Shown here piece after piece: positions 11,265 through 23,098 of a stretch of 64,000 nt of DNA. Below the pieces are notes generated by a model, which saw nothing but the letters and a program-made list of their open reading frames with translations, was not told the DNA's origin and searched no databases. The translations under genes were made by a program, and so were the position numbers. Location: NCBI GenBank assembly GCA_963383645.1, contig OY726572.1:27782792-27846791 (forward strand), written 5' to 3'. This stretch comes from Muscardinus avellanarius. Lineage: Eukaryota > Chordata > Mammalia > Rodentia > Gliridae. The first letter of the stretch is position 1. Every line of letters starts with the position of its first letter.

Positions 11265-11452
11265 TTTTTTGGTACTGGGGTTGAACCCAGGGGTATTCTA
11301 CCTCTGAACTTCACCTCTAGTTTTATTTTATTTTTGTTTGGAAACAAGATCTCACTAGGTTGCAGAGGTTCTATTGGCTGTCTGTGAATTTGTGCTTCTC
11401 TGTCTCAGGCTTCAAAGTACTGAAATTACAAACATGCACCACCATGCCAGGC
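11265..11452 (-). mobile_element. B1-dID SINE, diverged
   Basis: Reverse copy: ggtactggggttgaaccc, gtttggaaacaagatctcac, head ending accaccatgccaggc. Confidence 0.85.
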
Positions 11453-11612
11453 TTTAATGTAACATTTTACATGTTCTGTTTTCTACTAAGTCTTTGAAAT
11501 CTGCCTTGTATTTCACACTTAAAACATATCTTTATTTAGACATTAAATTTTTATTACAGACACTTCATCTGAATTTAAGTTGAACAAAATTTATATTTCA
11601 TAAAGTATATTT

Positions 11613-11997
11613 CCATGGGCCTGGAGAACATTATGTTAAGTGGGACTATCCAGTCACATAAATAAAGGGTCATATGTTTTCTCTCATATTACTAGGGAGT
11701 AATCTCAATTACTAGGGAGTAATTGGGATACAAGAGGACTTTAGAAAAGGGAAGATACCCCAGGGAGAAAGAGAAGTGGTCCAGGGGAAAAGGAAAAGAG
11801 GGAGAATCGATGTAAGAATCACTTTCATTGGCATAATGCACATATATGAGAATACCAATGCTAAGCTCAATACCTTATATTGGTAGGGAGCCAGGGGAAA
11901 GCCCACCAAGTGCTGTATGCATGCATGCCGCTATCACTGTGAGCTACATTATGATGTGAGACTATAATGCATCAATGAAAGTATAAGAAAGAGAAAA
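11613..11997 (+). mobile_element. L1 3' end fragment
   Basis: cctggagaacattatgttaa followed by tatgttttctctcatatta is the end of L1 ORF2 and the start of the 3' UTR in sense orientation. The segment ends ctataatgcatcaatgaaag, like the L1 terminus. Confidence 0.65.
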
Positions 11998-12466
11998 ACT
12001 ATATTTTTTTACTGAGTCAGTCCAAATATGTTTAGAATTTCTTAAATAATTAAGTCAACTATCAAAATTGATTTTTCTTTTTACCATTAATATTTTATAT
12101 TTACTAACAAAATAGTGCATCTATTTTAGAAGAACTGATTTAATTTTGATACAAAAATACATGATTTCAGACCATGGATTATGTCTAAGTGAAATAATTA
12201 ACTATTTTGTCAACTCAGTATTATTAACATTTTAATTAGATAGGCATTGTATAAATCAGCAATTTTAATTTTCTCAATGTAACAAAATATAATTTGCATA
12301 ATGTCAATATCAATTAAAATTTCTATGTTCATTTATTCTAGAAAATGTATAAAATCATTAGTATTGATTTTTATTATAAAAGTTTTTGGTTTCAGCCTAA
12401 ATTCTTGTATCTGCTCAGCTAGGTCCCAAGTAAGCTTCTCCTTCTTTTTTGAAGCTTCACAGAAAC
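11998..12466. other. AT-rich, no feature recognised
   Basis: Unassigned AT-rich sequence. Confidence 0.4.
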
Positions 12467-12615
12467 CTTTTTTTTAAAAAAAATTTTATTATTGCATTGT
12501 AATCATACATCTTAATGGGATAAAGGACTTGTGGATACATACAAAACACGTCACCCAATTAGCCCATCCCCGATCCCCACCCCATTCCCTCCCCATCCTT
12601 CCTTTCCATGCTTGG
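12467..12615 (-). mobile_element. Older L1 3' end, left part (host of the nested L1)
   Basis: A T/A-rich tail and ttattgcattgtaatcatac mark an L1 3' terminus read backwards. It stops at the TSD of the full-length L1 and resumes at 19133, where the next expected L1 3' UTR bases (gatacgtttgagtacatcat) continue. Confidence 0.85.
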
Positions 12616-12631
12616 CTTAATGATTGATTTT
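12616..12631. repeat. TSD of full-length L1, left copy
   Basis: cttaatgattgatttt, identical over 16 bp to 19117-19132. Confidence 0.95.
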
Positions 12632-12942
12632 TAAAAATTTTTTTTATTGGTGCATTATATTCATACAACTTATTGGGGGTAAAAAACTTGTGTGTACAAA
12701 CATGTACTCATCGCTGATTTAACCCCTACCCAAATCCCACCCCATTCCCTCCTCGTCCCTCCCTCCCTTGCTTGGCTTAGTGATTGACTTCGATATGTTT
12801 AAGTACATTACGAGCTTTAGAGATTTTCCTCTTCCCCCCTCATTTCTCCTCCTTTAGGTTGTCTTGTTTGCTCCTCTTTTCTCCCTAACTCTCACATATT
12901 AGGGAAAGCATCTGATTTCTTATTTTTTGTGCCTGACTAATC
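12632..12942 (-). other. L1 3' UTR and A-tail
   Basis: From the ORF2 stop to a short A-tail. Contains the G-rich block (minus-strand ggagggaatggggtgggatt) that recurs in the other L1 ends and in composite element A. Confidence 0.9.
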
Positions 12943-15900
12943 TCACTTAGCATAATGTCCTCCAGTTCCATCCATTTCCCTGAAAATGATGTAATTGAGT
13001 TTTTTTTTGATGGCTGAGTAAAATTCCATTGTGTACATATCCCACAGTTTTGTAATCCATTCATCTGTTGAGGGACATCTTGGCTGGTTCCATAGTTTGG
13101 CTATGGTGAATTGCGCAGCTATGAACATAGATACACATGCATTAGTTTGGTAGTTTGGTTTCTTTTCTTTTGGGTAGATACCCAACAGTGGTATTGCTGT
13201 ATCAAATGGTAGATTTGTTCCCATTCTGCTGAGGATTCTCCATACTGTTTCCCAAAGTGGTTGCACTAATTTGCAATCCCACCAACAATGTCTTAGAGTT
13301 CCCACTTCTCCACATCCTCGCCAGCATCTGTTGTTGTTTGTGTTTTGAATGATGGCCATTCTAGTTGGAGTTAGGTGAAATCTCAGGGTAGTTTTGATTT
13401 GCATCTCTCTGATTGCCAGTGATGTTGAGCATTTTTTCATGCATTTATTGGCCATTTGAATTTCTTCTTTTGTGAAGTGTCTATTTAGTTCATTTGTCCA
13501 TTTTGTTATTGGATGCTTTGTTTTCTTAGTGTTGAGTTTCTTGAGTTCTCTGTATATTCTAGATATTAGTCCTCTATCAGTGGTGTAGGTGGCAAAAATC
13601 TTCTCCCATTCTGTTGGCTCTCGATTGAGATTCTTGATAGTTTCCTTTGCTGAACAGAAGCTCTTCAGTTTCATGCAATCCCATGTATTGATTCTCCTTT
13701 TAATTTGTTGTGCCTTTGGGGTCTTGTTGAGGAAATGTTTGTCTGTGCCTATGTGTTGTAGTGTTGGACCTATGCCCTCTTCAAGGAGCTTCAAAGTCTC
13801 TGGTTTAATTTCCAAGTCTTTGATCCATCGTGAGTTGACTTTTGTACAGGTGAAAAAGTGGGATTAACATCCAATTTTCTGCATATGGTTAACCAGTTTT
13901 GCCGACACCATTTGTTGAAGAGGCTATCTTTATTCCAGTGTATGTTTTTGGCCTCTTTGTCAAAAATCAATTGGCTGAAAGTGTGTGGACTTGTTTCTGG
14001 GTCTTCTATTCTGCTCCATTGGTCTATATATCTGTTCTTTTGCCAGTACCATGCTGTTTTTATTACAATGGCTTTGTAGTATAGTTTAAAGTCAGGTATT
14101 GTGATTCCTCCTGCATGGTTTTTGTTGCTGAGAACTACGTTGGCTATTCTGGGCTTTTTGTTATTCCAGATAAATTTAAGGACTGATTTTTCTATGTCTG
14201 TGAGGAATGATCTTGGTAGTTTAATGGGCATTGCATTAAATCTGTAGATCACTTTTGGGAGGATGGCCATTTTAATGCTATTTATTCTGCCAATCCATGA
14301 ACATGGAAGGTCTTTCCATCTTCTAAGATCTTCTTTGATTTCTTTTTTCAGTGTTTTATCATTTTCTTTGTAGAGATCTTTTACCTCCTTGGTCAAGTTT
14401 ATTCCTAGGTATTTTTTTATTTTGTGGGAGATCCTGAGTGGAAGTGTTTTCTGAATTTCTTTTTCAGTGGATTTATGGTTGGTGTACAGGAAAGCTTCTG
14501 ATTTTTTAAGATTGATTTTGTATCCAGATACCTTGCTGAATTTGTTGATCAGTTCTATAAGCCTTTTGGTTGAATTTGTTGGGTTTTCTAAATATAGTAT
14601 CATGTCATCTGCAAATAGTGAAAGCTTAAGTTCTTCTTTTCCTATTTGTACTCCTTTGATTTCCTTTTCTTGCCTTATTGCTCTGTCTAGAGTCTCTAGT
14701 ACTATATTCAAGAGAAGTGGTGATAGTGGACATCCTTGTCTCATTCCAGTTTTTAGGGGGAATTCTTGAAGTTTTTCCCCATTTAATATGATGTTGGCAG
14801 TGGGCTTATTGTAGATTGCCTTAATAATGTTGAGATATGTTCCTTCTATTCCAATTCTCTGCAGTGTTTTTATCATAAATGGATGTTGAATTTTATCAAA
14901 TGCTTTTTCAGCATCTATTGAGATGATCATGTGGTTTTTGTCTTTGATTCTGTTTATATGATGAATTACATGGATTGATTTTCGTATATTGAACCAGCCT
15001 TGCATCCCTGGGATGAACCCTACCTGGTCATGGTGAATGATTTTCTTGATGTGGTTTTGAATGCGTGTTGCTAGTATTTTGTTTAATAGTTTTGCATTCA
15101 AGTTCATCAGAGATATAGGCCTGTAGTTTTCCTTCCTTGAACTGTCTTTATTCAGTTTGGGTATTAGTGTGATGTTGGCTTTATAGAATGTATTTGGGAG
15201 AGTCCCGGTTTTTTCTATTTCCCGAAATAGTTTGAGTAGTATTAGGATTAGTTCTCCTATAAAGGTTTTATAGAATTCACTTGGGAAACCATCTGGTCCT
15301 GGGCTTTTCTTTGATGGTAAGCTCTTTATTGCTATTTCAATCTCTTTGATTGTTATTGGTTGGTTTAAGTGTTCTATATCTTCTTGACTCAGTTTAGGAA
15401 GGTTGTATTTATCTAGGAAGTTGTCGATTTCCTCCAGATTTTCCATTTTGTTGGAGTATAGATTTTCAAAGTAGTTTCTGATAATCCTCTGGATTTCTAC
15501 GCTGTCAGTAGTAATGTCTCCTTTTTCATCCCTTATCTTCATAATTTGGGTTGATTCTCTCTTTTTTTTAGTTAGGTTGGCTAGTGGTTTATCAATCTTG
15601 TTAATTTTTTCAAGAAACCAGCTTTTGGTTTTGTTGATTTTCTGTATTGTTTTTTTATTCTCTATTTCATTAATTTCTGCTCTAATTTTAATAATTTCCT
15701 GTCTTCTGCTGGCTTTGGGGTTCAATTGTTCCTGCTTTTCAAGGGCTTTGAGGTGTGTCATAAGGCTATTTATTTGAAGATTTTCTGTTTTTCTTATGTG
15801 AGCACTCAGTGCTATAAATTTTCCTCTTAATACTGCCTTCAAAGTGTCCCAGAGGTTTTGATATGTTGTTTCTTTATTTTCATTTGTTTCTAGAAATTTC

Positions 15901-16712
15901 TTGATTTCACCTCTTACATCTTCTATGACCCATTCTTCATTCAGAAGTGTGGTGTTCAGTCTCAACATGTTTATGTTGTTTCTCTGGGTCTTCTTATAGT
16001 TGATTTCTAGTTTCATTCCATTATGGTCTGAAATGACACAGGGAAGTATGTAACATTTTTTTAATTTGCTAGTGCTCATTTTGTGTCCCAGGATGTGATC
16101 TATTTTGGAGAAGGTTCCATGAGCAGCTGAGAAAAATGTAAACTCTGCTGTAGTTGGGTGAAATATTCTATATGTGTACAACAGGTACATTTGGTTAATG
16201 GTGTTCTTTAGTTCTGAGACATCTTTACTGACCCTTTGTCTGGAAGATCGGTCTAGTATTGTGAGAGGTGTGTTGAAGTCTCCCAGTATTATTGTGTTGG
16301 GATTTATGTGTGACTTCATGTCACAAAGAGTTTGATTTATGAAAGTAGCTGCCCCTATGTTTGGGGCATAGATGTTGATTATTGTTATTTCCTCTTGCTG
16401 GACTATTCCTTTTACCAGTAAAATGTGACCTTCTTTGTCTCTTCTAATAAGTTTGGGTTTGAAGTCTAACTTGTCTAATATCATAGTTGCTACTCCTGCT
16501 TGTCTTCGAGTACCATTAGCATAGATTACCTTGCTCCAGCCCTTTACCTTGAGTTTGTTTCTATCTTTACTTGTAAGGTGTGTTTCTTGTAAGCAGCAGA
16601 TGGATGGATTCTGGCTTTTAATCCATTTTGCCACTTTATTTCTTTTTATTGGGGAGTTGAGGCCGTTTACATTCAGTGTGATTATAGAGAGATAATTTTT
16701 AATTCCCAACAT
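12943..16712 (-). pseudogene. L1 ORF2: endonuclease and reverse transcriptase, one frameshift
   Basis: ORF2p nicks target DNA and reverse-transcribes RNA in target-primed integration. Two overlapping minus frames cover it: 16712-13791 (973 codons) and 13815-12943 (290 codons), together about 1256 residues, the normal L1 ORF2 length. The first holds the APE-like endonuclease (NVNGLN near the start, then QETHL, GDFNTP, KIDHI and SDHN motifs) and the RT with FADDMILYL near residue 700. The second holds the cysteine-rich C-terminal region ([18 protein letters not shown]). Comparison with the copies near 27975 and 46795 suggests a lost G in a GG(G) run at about 13849-13851 (+ strand), which shifts frame in the region between RT and C-terminus. 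No other stop interrupts the 973-codon block. Confidence 0.93.
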
Positions 16713-16757
16713 GTTAAGTTCTTATTTCTGTTTGAGATACTGTTTATTCTTCTTTGC

Positions 16758-17677
16758 TTAGTTGTCTGCTGGATGGGAATTCTTGTTTCTTTGGTTCTGG
16801 CGTGTATTACCCATTTCCTCTTTGCAGTTAATCTCCTTGAGTATTTTCTCTAGCGTTGGTTTTGAAGACATAAATTCCTTCAGTTGCTGTTTGTCATATA
16901 AGCTTCTTATTTCCCCATCTAATTTGATGGATAGTTTTGCTGGGTAGGAAATTTTTGGCTGGACGTTGTTTTCTTTCAGAGTTTGGAATATGTTACTCCA
17001 AGCCCTTCTGGCTTTCATAACTTGGTTTGGGAAGTCTGGAGTGATTCTAATTGGTTTGCCTCTGTATGTCACGTGGACTTTTGTTTTTGTTGCCTTTAAG
17101 ATTCTCTCCTTAGCTTCCACATTAGTCATTTTGACAATTATGTGGCGTGGGGATCCTCTTCTCTGATCCTGTCTAAAGGGAGTTCTATAAGTTTCCTGGA
17201 CCTGTGTATCGACCTCTTGCTCTATGTTTGGAAAATTTTCTGCTATTACTTCCTTGAAGAGATTGTTGATCCCTTTGGTTTCACCTTCTTTTCCCTCCTC
17301 TATTCCAATTATTCTTAGGTTAGCTCTCTTGAAATGGACCCATATTTCTTCAATGTCAGATTCCTGCTGTTGGGGTTTTTTTTCTAAATTAGAAACTATG
17401 CGTTCATTTTTAGAATGATCATCTTCAAGAAGTGAGATTCTATTCTCCATGTGGTCTAATCTGTTGTTTATACTTTGAATTGAGGCCTTTACTTCATTAA
17501 TTGCATCCTTTATCTCTTTTTGACTCTCTCTCTAAATTCTTTTCAAAAGTCTTCTATTATTTCTAAAGATATTTTCCTAATTTGATCTTCTAGAGATCTT
17601 TGGATTTCTGTGTTATCAGATTATGATGTTGTGGGGTTGTTGGCATTCACTGCTCCATTGTTATTTCTCTTTCCCAT
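16758..17677 (-). pseudogene. L1 ORF1: RNA-binding chaperone protein, broken N-terminus
   Basis: ORF1p is the trimeric RNA-binding protein of the L1 particle. An open block of 230 codons (17450-16758) has the end of the coiled coil (MENRISLLEDD), the RRM part (RRGSPRHIIVKMTNVEAKER) and the C-terminal domain (RGKPIRITPDF). The likely original start is at 17677 (minus ATG). In that frame codon 19 is TAA, and the distance from 17677 to 17450 (227 bases) shows a frame change between them, near the GA-rich run at about 17510-17540. The natural product would be about 300 residues. Confidence 0.85.
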
Positions 17678-19116
17678 GATTTTGGAAGTTTGTGCCTTCT
17701 CTGGGTTCTTCCCTGAGTCACTACGAGTTCACTTAAGATGCTCTGGATCTCGAGTCTGTGGTATCTCAGTCACCACTACTCCTTTACTGGGTTGTATCAC
17801 AAAGTCTCAGACCCAGGGAGTCAATCAAGGCTGCTTAGACAGTGGGGGGTGCCAAGTTGTGCGTTCTCCAGTGAGGGGTTGTGACTATGGTATGATATCT
17901 CTGCCACTCCCTCACTGGGCTGCACTGCTAAAATTTCCGACCCAGGGAGACTATCTGCGCAAGTCCCTGGGAGTACAGTACTGGGATTTCTCCCCTAGGG
18001 GCCGCAATTTGACTCACGGTTGTTGAGTGCGCTGATGGAGCCATAGTGAACTCGGTGGATTTGCTGCTGCCGCCACTGGCAATATGGCACCCCTGCTACG
18101 CCCTCGGCCATGATGCGGCGTATTTCTTTTCTGGTTTTGAACTCTGCTCTGAGTCCTTGCCAGTTGTGCTGTGCCCGGCCCTTGGGAGCTTTATATATTC
18201 CCTGCACCAACAAAACTGCTGACTGCCACCCGGCTGTTCAGCACCTGCTCACCTTGACTCGCTGTCCACCCCTCCTTTCAGGCGCCTGGTGGCTGGTTGA
18301 GTGGGTTGGTCTAGGGCCGTCTGGTGAACTCGCTGCTGCCGCCAGCAGTAAGACGCTGCTTCTGCATCCTAGGCCGCGAGGCCAGAGTACCTCCTCTCTG
18401 GATTTGAGCTCTGTTTTGAGTCTCCCTCCTCTCTGGAGCCTGGTGCTGCTAGGGGAGATGTAGGCTGCGCCGCTCCGGCCGCTCTGTGCCGCAGCTCTGG
18501 CTGCTCTGCACCACGGCTCTGGCTGCTCCAGGTGCTCCGGCCACTCTGCACCATGGCTCTGGCTGCTCTGCACCGCGGGTCTGGCCACTCCAGCCACTCC
18601 GGCCGTTTCGCCATGCGGCTCTGGCTGCTCCGGCTGTTCTGGCTGCTCTGCTCCGGCTGCTCTGGCAGCTCTGCTCGGCTGCTCTGGCCGCTCCACTCAG
18701 CTGTTCTGGCCGCTCCGCTCCAGCTGCTCCAGCCGCTCCGCTCCGTGGCTCCGGCTACTCCGCGTCGCCGCTCCGGCAATTCCGCAACGCGGCTCTGTCT
18801 GCTCCGGCTGTTCTGGCCACTCCGCTTGGCTGCTCAGGCCGCTCCGCTCCGCGGCTCCCCCCAATCCGCACTGTGGCTCTGGCCACTCCGGCTGCTCCCG
18901 CCGCTCCACACCACGCGGGCGCGGCACTTCGGGCTGGTTTTTTTCTGGTCTCTTGTTTTTCCAGCCCTTTTTCTCTGTCCCTTGTATTTACCGTTTTTAT
19001 TTCTTTGCTGGTGGTGTTTTCTGGCTCTGAAAGGCACTGGTTTTGTGGTAGTAGAGTTGGATTGTTAGCGGGACTTGTAAGTGCCGCTTTCCTCCGTCGC
19101 CATCTTCCCGGAAGTC
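17678..19116 (-). promoter_or_regulatory. L1 5' UTR / internal promoter, CpG-rich
   Basis: About 1.4 kb upstream of ORF1, GC- and CpG-rich compared with the AT-rich surroundings. It begins gacttccgggaagatggcga (an ETS-like CTTCCGG and a YY1-like AAGATGGCG). A shorter relative occupies 44500-45326 in composite element B. Most of the extra length is a minisatellite at 18465-18940. Confidence 0.85.
18465..18940. repeat. GC-rich minisatellite in the L1 5' UTR
   Basis: About 475 bp built from short units such as gctctggctgctccgg and ccgctccgctccg, with a step of roughly 9-12 bases and irregular higher order. The related 5' UTR at 45100-45140 has only about 20 bp (ggctccagcggcatgtgcgg) at this place, so the array is an expansion within the L1 lineage. 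It opens long ORFs on both strands by composition alone. Confidence 0.88.
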
Positions 19117-19132
19117 CTTAATGATTGATTTT
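19117..19132. repeat. TSD of full-length L1, right copy
   Basis: cttaatgattgatttt, identical to 12616-12631. Confidence 0.95.
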
Positions 19133-19233
19133 GATACGTTTGAGTACATCATGTGCTTTAGAGAGTTTCTCTCTTCCCCCATTCCATCCCTACTGTTAGG
19201 TCGCCTTATTTGCTCCTCTATAGGATCCATGAG
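19133..19233 (-). mobile_element. Older L1 3' end, right part
   Basis: Continues the fragment at 12467-12615 after the nested insertion: gatacgtttgagtacatcat, then gctttagagagtttctctct and ttatttgctcctctatagga, all known parts of the L1 3' UTR read backwards. The older copy ends here, 5' truncated. Confidence 0.85.
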
Positions 19234-20708
19234 GAACTATAAGTCACACAGCCTTTTTTGTTTTCTTGATTACTGGATATTAGGGAAATGAAATTTTTAG
19301 TTCAAAAAAACCTTGAATGGAAGTTAAAGTTGTACAGTAAAGTGGTAGGCCAGCAGACTTGGTTTGCTCAAATTGAACATTACAAAGAAAGTGCTGATCC
19401 TTGACCTATTTCTTAGAAGATAACCTTAAGACCTTGTATGATTCTGCTTGATAAGAGTGTCTCTGTATACCTGAGACTTTGGGCCACAGGGAGTAATTTA
19501 TGCTAACAACATGTCTGTTGGTTAAGGACACAAAGTTATTGAACAATCACAGATGGTTATATATGGTCCAGCTAGGGGATAGATAACCTTGAAGAATGTA
19601 TAAAGTTTGTGTACTTTGAGAATGGGAATTCTCCTTTTGCTTCATTAAATGGAGCAAATGCAACTCCATAAATTAAGTGGATAATATATTGTACATGTAA
19701 GCCATTTTAGATTGACTTTATACTGATCAGAATGCCATAAGATGCTTCATAACCAAGTCATGATGAATACTATAATTAAGAAGTCCTCCTTTGCATGAAC
19801 AGCCTTGTGTAACAGTATTGCTGCAAAATCAAGCAATGGCTGAGGAGGCTTTATTAGATTTGATGTTACATTTTCTCCTTATTGGTCTATATATCCTAAA
19901 AAAATTAGAGCAATTCACAAGAGAATTAAGGAACGGCAAAGGGGTTATTGAAGGGACTCATTCCAGTAGGGTAGATATTTTTATATATTAACCTATAAAT
20001 GGCAAGAATAAAGCAAGTTTTGATGGGACAGAAGCAAACTCTTAATGCAACACTATGGAAAACTAGGTGAATCGAGGAAAAACTTGCTGGTCCAATTTAA
20101 TACAGTTTGAAAAATTTTAAATGTAGGAAGGCTTCCATTCCTAGGGTGATGATGGTATGGCAAGCTAATCAGGATGAAGACTAATAAAGGAACAGGATCT
20201 TCTAGTTCAGTCCCCGGCTGAGAACAACGTTATATGCACATAAATAGGGAAAAAAAGCTGAAGAAACGTTTCTGGGACTCTTTGATATGGGAGTCAAATG
20301 CACTATGATTGCAAAATCTTTTGGTGAATCCCTAACAAGTGTTATAGTTCTTTATACTGGAGGATATTGGGATGTAGTGGTTGGTGGGATTTAGGTCAAT
20401 GTTTTGATGAAAATTAGAGTGTTTAAATGGACTTTAGATGAGATGCTTATAGCTACTTGAATACATTATATATTGTCTCTCTTTGGGGGCTACTTCCTGA
20501 CCTAGTATTGTGAAACAGAAGGCATGCAAATTGACCTTTCAGCCAATATTTATTGGACGTTTTAAATGGGACTCTATAGAATTGACCAAGATTATAGTTT
20601 AAAATTGATACAAAATAGACATTCCACAGATGACAAAAACAAGCTGCTGTCATTACCTGTATTGAGAACTAAATGAGAAATATAACATCTGGTAAGTTTA
20701 TTTAGATT

Positions 20709-20888
20709 TATTTTTTTCAGTGCTGGAGATTGGACCCAGGTGTTATCTAACACTGAGTTACATCTTCTGACCTTTTTATTTTTGAGATAGCACCTCATTA
20801 AGTTGCAGATGTTGGCCTCAAACTTGTGATCCTCTAGTCTCAGCTTCCCAAGTAGCTGGGATTATAGGCTTGTGCTACCATGCCTGAC
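20709..20888 (-). mobile_element. B1-dID SINE
   Basis: Reverse copy inside the ERV-like remnant: tgctggagattggacccagg, gatagcacctcattaagttg, head gctgggattataggcttgtg. Confidence 0.85.
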
Positions 20889-21334
20889 TTTGTTTGAATT
20901 TTGGAGGATGAATATTCCACATCTGGAAATATTGATAGATTATATACATAAAACTATAAAAAAATTCTGCTTTAAATGGCAGCCTCAACACAAGCAGAGT
21001 ATCTGAATTATAGAATTGGTCGCTTCTCCAAAGATTTTGACAAGTACTGCAACATATACTTATTCAAACTAGAATTTATGGCAAACTCCTATTAGTACCG
21101 CCAGTGGTGACCACTAGGATTTTGGACCAGAGATTTTCCAGATGCAGCAAAATCCTGCACACCCTTTAAGAGACAATTATTAGTGTGTATTGACATTTGC
21201 TGCCCCTATATCTGAGGACATAAAATAATGTGGAAACTAGAAATATCCAAAATGTCTCTGCTGATATCAGAGAAACACATTAATCTGGAAGGTAGTCTCA
21301 GAAAAGTTCTATAATAAAATGGAAATTGTGTATT

Positions 21335-21427
21335 TTTTATTTTGAAATAGGGTTTCCCTAAATTTTAAGGCTAACCTTGAACCTCCCAAGTACTGGGATC
21401 ATAGGCATAAGCCACTGTGCTCAGTTG
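21335..21427 (-). mobile_element. B1-dID SINE, partial
   Basis: Only the B1 half remains: gaaatagggtttccctaaat to ggcataagccactgtgctca. The ID half is missing. Confidence 0.7.
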
Positions 21428-22500
21428 AAACTACACTATCAAAGAAGTGCCCTATGACCTATTGGACCTTTTCCTATGGAAATCACCATGGGAATTGTGA
21501 TGTAGGACATATTGATGTCCATCATAAGATACTCCTTTCAGGATTGGAAGGTGATTGAATTTGCCAAATCTGGTATGCTCACTGGAGGTGGCAACCAGGG
21601 TCCTTGAGATGAATGGACATGGAGGAGGTACAGCAGTGCAAAGATGGGTTGATGATCAGAGTATAACTTGTCACCTCCATAACATCAAGAGTAGACAAGT
21701 AGGTATCACATCAGCTTTCTAGATTATGCTGTGTATTATCCTCAGAGGAGTGACTTGGAAGATAATCAGAATGGATAATTGAAACTCTTGCTGGTTAAAA
21801 TAGGATGGGTGCGTAAAGGCATAAAGGCCTAATTTGCTTGCCTTTTCTGAGTGTCTGCTCACATTTAACCTGATGGGAGCTTCAGAGAAAAATGATTATT
21901 ATTGAGACTTGGGGATATAGTGGAACAGAAGGCATATGATTTCACCTAGTAGATTTCTCTACTTTTCTGTGGGACCAGTAGAAGGAGGGTGGGCATATGC
22001 TTATACAAATCTATATTTCTTCTCCATATCATCTCAATTTTCTTTTCTCTGTTTTTGTACCTGATGCAGTGCTTCTGAGACCAAGGCTGAAACTGCAGGT
22101 GACAGAATCAGGGATGATCCCTATGTAAGAAAATATAACTATACACCTTTAAGTTTTTTAGATCATAATTCCTAAGAGGTTCCTGGCATTGACTGTGCCC
22201 TCCCATCTGACAAGTTGGGATTGACAATGGATACAATTATATTACCCAGTGTTTTTGATACCCCTTTAATTCCATACCTGTGTATTCCAGCCCTATACAC
22301 ATGGGAATAGACTGAGTAGGAGATATTTCATAAACAGGTATTGCTCCTGACAATGTGGGCAAACACAGCAGTAGAACTTAACATTGATTCCATAGGTGGG
22401 AAAGTTTAGGTAATAATCAATGACTAAGTGGAAAGAAGAAAAATGGTAATTAAGGGCATTATAATGAAGGAATGAGTTATGAAAAAGGGAAATCTAATAT

Positions 22501-22912
22501 TCATCATCTTTGTCAAAAGGTCCAGAGCAAGAGAATATTTTTCTTATCACTATTATACCAGATACCTGAAAGAGTGGGTGCTTATGTTTGCTAAGATCAC
22601 TCCTACTTTTAGAATTTGATAAGGTCAAAGGGAAGTTTGCAACCTTGAATGGTATGATGACTCTAGGAGATACTTTGGTTAAATATTTTGATCCTTTAGA
22701 TCAATTGTTAGTTACTGAGTGGAACTTTAAGACTAGATCAGCCTCTGTTGATTCTTATTTCTCCTTATATGCACTAAAAAGGATATAATTTGGGAAAGAA
22801 TTTTCAGAAACGACTCCCTACTTAGCTATTATACAACCATGGGGTAGAACTGTCAATGAACTAGTTTTTGTGGTACTATAAATCTTGATGATCAAATGCT
22901 AAGCATGTTCCT
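22501..22912. other. Unassigned, possibly further ERV remnant
   Basis: A 66-codon ORF at 22588-22788 shows no motif I recognise. It may belong to the same decayed ERV, but nothing proves it. Confidence 0.3.
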
Positions 22913-23098
22913 CTTTTTTTTAATACTGAGGATTGAGCCCAGAGGCATTCTACCTCTGAGTTATACCCCCAACTCAATTTTTAAAAATGTCCTATTTGTA
23001 AACAGGGTCTCACTAAGTTGCAGAGGGCAGAGGGCTTTGCTAAGTTGTTGAGGTTGACTTGGAATCTGTGATCATCCTATCTCAGCATTGTAAATACT
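22913..23098 (-). mobile_element. B1-dID SINE
   Basis: Reverse copy with ID half aatactgaggattgagccc and middle aaacagggtctcactaagtt. Its head abuts the next copy. Confidence 0.8.

Larger units (their letters stand above)
12632..19116 (-). mobile_element. Full-length L1 (LINE-1) retrotransposon
   Basis: A 6.5-kb element with all L1 parts in order on the minus strand: 5' UTR (19116-17678), ORF1 region (17677-16758), a short inter-ORF gap, ORF2 (16712-12943), 3' UTR (12942-12646) and a short A-tail (about 12645-12632). The perfect 16-bp TSD and the open 973-codon block in ORF2 show a recent insertion. The 5' end begins gacttccgggaagatggcga, which holds a YY1-like AAGATGGCG site as in other mammalian L1 promoters, so the 5' end is probably complete. 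It cannot encode intact proteins as it stands: ORF1 has an early stop and a frame break, and ORF2 has a frame break. Confidence 0.97.
19800..22500 (+). pseudogene. Probable ancient ERVL-like retrovirus remnant (pro/pol pieces)
   Basis: Several short translations fall in retroviral order on the plus strand. Near 20271-20325 a frame reads GLFDMGVKCTMI, like the active-site region of a retroviral protease with the D-[ST]-G serine/threonine replaced by Met. Near 21113-21200 a frame reads PLGFWTRDF then TPFKRQLLVC, like the join of reverse transcriptase and RNase H in ERVL pol. Near 21459 IGPFP recalls the integrase start. Stops and shifts are everywhere and the reverse transcriptase core is missing or unrecognisable. 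SINEs at 20709 and 21335 interrupt it. No flanking LTR pair was identified and no intact product is possible. Confidence 0.55.

Noticed and set aside
13589..16947. Plus-strand ORFs of 61-100 codons across the L1
   Set aside because: Antisense shadows of L1 ORF2 and ORF1.
18238..18927. Minus-strand ORFs of 76-152 codons in the L1 5' UTR
   Set aside because: They come from a GC-rich repeat that lacks stops in several frames on both strands; no frame is favoured.
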